Origin: Hyphomicrobiales bacterium
GTDB taxonomy: Bacteria; Pseudomonadota; Alphaproteobacteria; Rhizobiales; Kaistiaceae
Length of the DNA stretch: 8,543 nt
NCBI GenBank assembly: GCA_017305815.1
Contig: JAFKJZ010000476.1
Location: forward strand, 746-9,288
Direction: 5' to 3'
The notes under the pieces were generated by a model. That model was not told the DNA's origin, did no database searches, and saw only the letters and a list, made by a program, of their open reading frames with translations. This document shows positions 6,732 through 8,543 of this stretch, in pieces. The first letter of the stretch is position 1. Each line of letters begins with the position of its first letter. Made by a program: the position numbers and the translations under genes.

Positions 6732-7679
6732 ATGAAGACAGATGTCGTTACCCCCGCCGATCTCGCCCGTTCCGTTCTGTCCGTGCCGCCGCTGCCGCGC
6801 GGCGCGGATGGCGCCATCCATGAGGGAGAGACAGGGCGGCTCGTCGACTGGCTGCATTCCGGCGGCGTGACGACCTATCTCTTCGGCGGCAACGCCAACC
6901 TCTACAACATGGGCACCGCCGAACTGGCGACGCTGCTCGATGTGCTGGAACGGATCTCGCCGGCCGATGGTTGGATGATCCCGTCCTTCGGCGCGGATTA
7001 CGGCAAGTCCTGCGATCAGATCGACCTGCTGCGCCAGCGCGCCTTCCCGACCGCGATGCTGCTGCCCCTCACCTTCCCGGCCACGCCCGGCGGGGTCGCG
7101 ACCGGCATCCGCAAGCTGGCCGACCGCTATGGCAGGCCGGTCATCGCCTACCTGAAGAACGAGGGCTACCTGGAGCCGCGCGATCTCGCCGCGCTGCTGG
7201 CCGATGGCGCGGTGTGCGCGGTCAAATATGCCGTCGTGCGGAAGAACCCCGCCGAGGACGCCCTGCTCGCCTCCCTGCTCGATGCCGTCGGCTCGGCCGA
7301 GCGGATCATCAGCGGCATCGGCGAGCGGCCGGTGATCGACCATCTGACCGGCTTCGGCCTGAACGGCTTCACGTCGGGCTCGGTCTGCATCGCGCCGCAT
7401 CTCTCGACGGCGATCCGCCGGGCGCTGGCGCAAGGCGACGTCGCCAAGGCCGCCAGCCTGCGCGAGCACTTCCTTCCGCTCGAGGACCTGCGCGACCGTC
7501 ATTCGCCGATCCGCGTCCTGCACGAGGCCGTGGCGCTGGCCGGCATCAGCGCGACCGGACCGATGTCGCCGTTCCTGACCAATCTGGACGATCCGACCGT
7601 GCTGGCCGACATCCGAGCCGCCGCGGCGACGCTGCGGGCCGCCAGTCTTGAGCATGGAAGCGCCGCGACGGTAAGGTGA
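6732..7679 (+). CDS. DapA-superfamily aldolase/dehydratase, substrate unassigned
   Basis: A 315-residue TIM-barrel protein of the DHDPS/N-acetylneuraminate lyase superfamily, which forms a Schiff base between a lysine and a keto acid. The likely Schiff-base residue is Lys165 (CAVKYAVV), and the likely partner Tyr140 lies in VIAYLKNEGYL, giving roughly the family spacing. GGVTTYLFGGNANLYNM (44-60) occupies the position of the usual GTTGE or GGTGE substrate loop, but that loop sequence is absent. This makes a plain dihydrodipicolinate synthase or a classical 5-dehydro-4-deoxyglucarate dehydratase (KdgD) unlikely. The start at 6732 has GGAG (6721-6724) 7 bases upstream. Udh follows after 31 bases, so the two are very probably one operon, divergent from the lactonase. 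The context suggests action on a 2-keto-3-deoxy acid derived from uronates. No annotated relative that I can recall gives a firm function. Confidence 0.85.
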   Translation: MKTDVVTPADLARSVLSVPPLPRGADGAIHEGETGRLVDWLHSGGVTTYLFGGNANLYNMGTAELATLLDVLERISPADGWMIPSFGADYGKSCDQIDLLRQRAFPTAMLLPLTFPATPGGVATGIRKLADRYGRPVIAYLKNEGYLEPRDLAALLADGAVCAVKYAVVRKNPAEDALLASLLDAVGSAERIISGIGERPVIDHLTGFGLNGFTSGSVCIAPHLSTAIRRALAQGDVAKAASLREHFLPLEDLRDRHSPIRVLHEAVALAGISATGPMSPFLTNLDDPTVLADIRAAAATLRAASLEHGSAATVR

Positions 7680-7710
7680 TCGGCGACGGCGCCGGAGCAA
7701 AGGACGGATC

Positions 7711-8514
7711 ATGCCCTATCATCGCGTCCTGCTGACCGGCGCCGCCGGCAATCTCGGCCGCGTGCTGCGCGAGCGCCTCGCCGGCCGCTTCCCCGTGCTG
7801 CGGCTTTCCGACGTCGCCGAGATGGCCCCGGCCGACCCCGGCGAGGAAGTCGTCCGCTGCGACCTCGCCGACGCCGATGCCGTGACCGAGCTCTGCCGCG
7901 ACGTCGACGTCATCCTGCATTTCGGCGGCCGCTCGACCGAGGCGGACTGGGACACGGTCCTCCCGGCCAATATCATCGGCGCGGTCAATCTCTGGGAGGC
8001 GGCGCGCAAAACCGGCGTGAAGCGCATCGTCTTCGCCAGCTCCAATCACGTGATCGGCCTGCACAGCCGCAGCGAGCGCATCGATCATCGCGCCATGGCG
8101 GCGCCCGACTGTCGCTATGGCCTGTCGAAGGCGTTCGGCGAGGATCTCGCCGCGCTCTACGCCTACAAGCACGGCATCGCGGCGCTCTGCATCCGCATCG
8201 GCTCGTCCTATGCCGAGCCAGCCGACGCCCGGCAATTGTCGACCTGGATGTCGTTCGGCGATCTGGTCCGGATGATCGATGTCGGGCTCACGGCCGACTA
8301 CACCTACGAGATCGTCTACGGCGTTTCCGACAATTCGCGCTCCTTCTGGGACAATGCCAATGCCGAGCGGCTCGGCTACACGCCCCGGGACAGCGCCGAC
8401 CGCTTCATCGCGGCCCTCGCCGGCAAGACCTCCGACGACCCGATCGCCGAGAAAACCCAGGGCGGCAGTTTTTCGGGCGTCGAGTTCAGCGGCGATCCGG
8501 ACGCCCTGCCCTAG
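7711..8514 (+). CDS. udh: Uronate dehydrogenase (NAD-dependent)
   Basis: Udh oxidises D-galacturonate or D-glucuronate at C1 with NAD+, giving the aldarolactone, the first step of the oxidative uronate route. The 267-residue length agrees with the Agrobacterium enzyme (about 265). It is an extended short-chain dehydrogenase: TGAAGNLG (9-16) is the NAD site, Asp34 lies at the end of strand 2, and the catalytic set is Ser111 in FASSNHVIG with Tyr136 and Lys140 in YGLSK. Tyr136 carries the same number as in Agrobacterium Udh. Further matching segments are NIIGAVNLWEAAR, RIGSSYAEP, RQLSTWMS and the tail QGGSFSGVEF, recognised from memory of that family. AAAGGA (7699-7704) is 6 bases before the ATG. 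The gene follows the DapA-like gene by 31 bases. No terminator is visible in the last 29 bases. Whether galacturonate or glucuronate is preferred cannot be read. Confidence 0.92.
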   Translation: MPYHRVLLTGAAGNLGRVLRERLAGRFPVLRLSDVAEMAPADPGEEVVRCDLADADAVTELCRDVDVILHFGGRSTEADWDTVLPANIIGAVNLWEAARKTGVKRIVFASSNHVIGLHSRSERIDHRAMAAPDCRYGLSKAFGEDLAALYAYKHGIAALCIRIGSSYAEPADARQLSTWMSFGDLVRMIDVGLTADYTYEIVYGVSDNSRSFWDNANAERLGYTPRDSADRFIAALAGKTSDDPIAEKTQGGSFSGVEFSGDPDALP

Positions 8515-8543
8515 CCTCGGCACGCCGTCGACCGCCGGCCGCG

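Noticed and set aside
5551..6735. 394-residue plus-strand frame opposite the lactonase
   Set aside because: It overlaps the whole lactonase gene and the inverted repeat, with shadow-type composition and no recognisable domain.
6516..7712. 398-residue minus-strand frame opposite the DapA-like gene
   Set aside because: It is a shadow frame of a well-supported gene with Schiff-base residues and a good ribosome site.
7546..8523. 325-residue minus-strand frame opposite udh
   Set aside because: udh has complete SDR motifs and the family length; this frame has none.

Overview
The window looks like chromosomal DNA from an alphaproteobacterium, most likely of the order Hyphomicrobiales (Rhizobiales). 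It is GC-rich. A glnB-glnA pair sits next to nnr, trigger factor and a tRNA-Leu, and upstream of glnB lies a near-perfect sigma-54 promoter. The last gene is a close relative of Agrobacterium-type uronate dehydrogenase. I cannot name the genus from the sequence. No mobile element, CRISPR array, rRNA or phage gene is visible.

Left part (1-2252, minus strand): the 5' portion of tig (trigger factor, cut by the window edge), tRNA-Leu(UAG) with its own promoter, and nnr, the bifunctional NAD(P)HX epimerase/dehydratase. The -35 box of the tRNA promoter overlaps the nnr stop codon. These are housekeeping functions: nascent-chain folding, translation and repair of damaged nicotinamide cofactors.

Middle part (2459-4987, plus strand): a small rhodanese-like sulfurtransferase (TIGR01244/DUF442 type), then the nitrogen-control pair glnB (PII) and glnA (type I glutamine synthetase). 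The 234-base gap before glnB holds two TTGATCAA palindromes, a GC-rich dyad, a 10-base-period direct repeat and a sigma-54 promoter. PII (uridylylated at Tyr51) and GlnA (adenylylated at Tyr398) form the classic nitrogen-sensing circuit. A strong UUCG-loop terminator closes the unit. The leaders of glnB and glnA each contain a hairpin that begins with the same 10-mer, GCCGACAGAT.

Right part (5082-8514): a YciA-like hotdog acyl-CoA thioesterase converges on an SMP-30/gluconolactonase-family lactonase, with a large GC-rich inverted repeat between them. The lactonase is divergent from a two-gene unit made of an unusual DapA-superfamily aldolase/dehydratase and uronate dehydrogenase (udh). Two adjacent inverted repeats sit in the divergent gap and are candidate operators. 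Together these three genes suggest oxidative catabolism of a hexuronate: Udh makes an aldarolactone, the lactonase opens it, and the DapA-like enzyme acts on a later keto-deoxy acid. The aldarate dehydratase and the transporter are not in the window. The DapA-like protein is the least explained gene here, because it lacks the usual substrate-carboxylate loop of the family.
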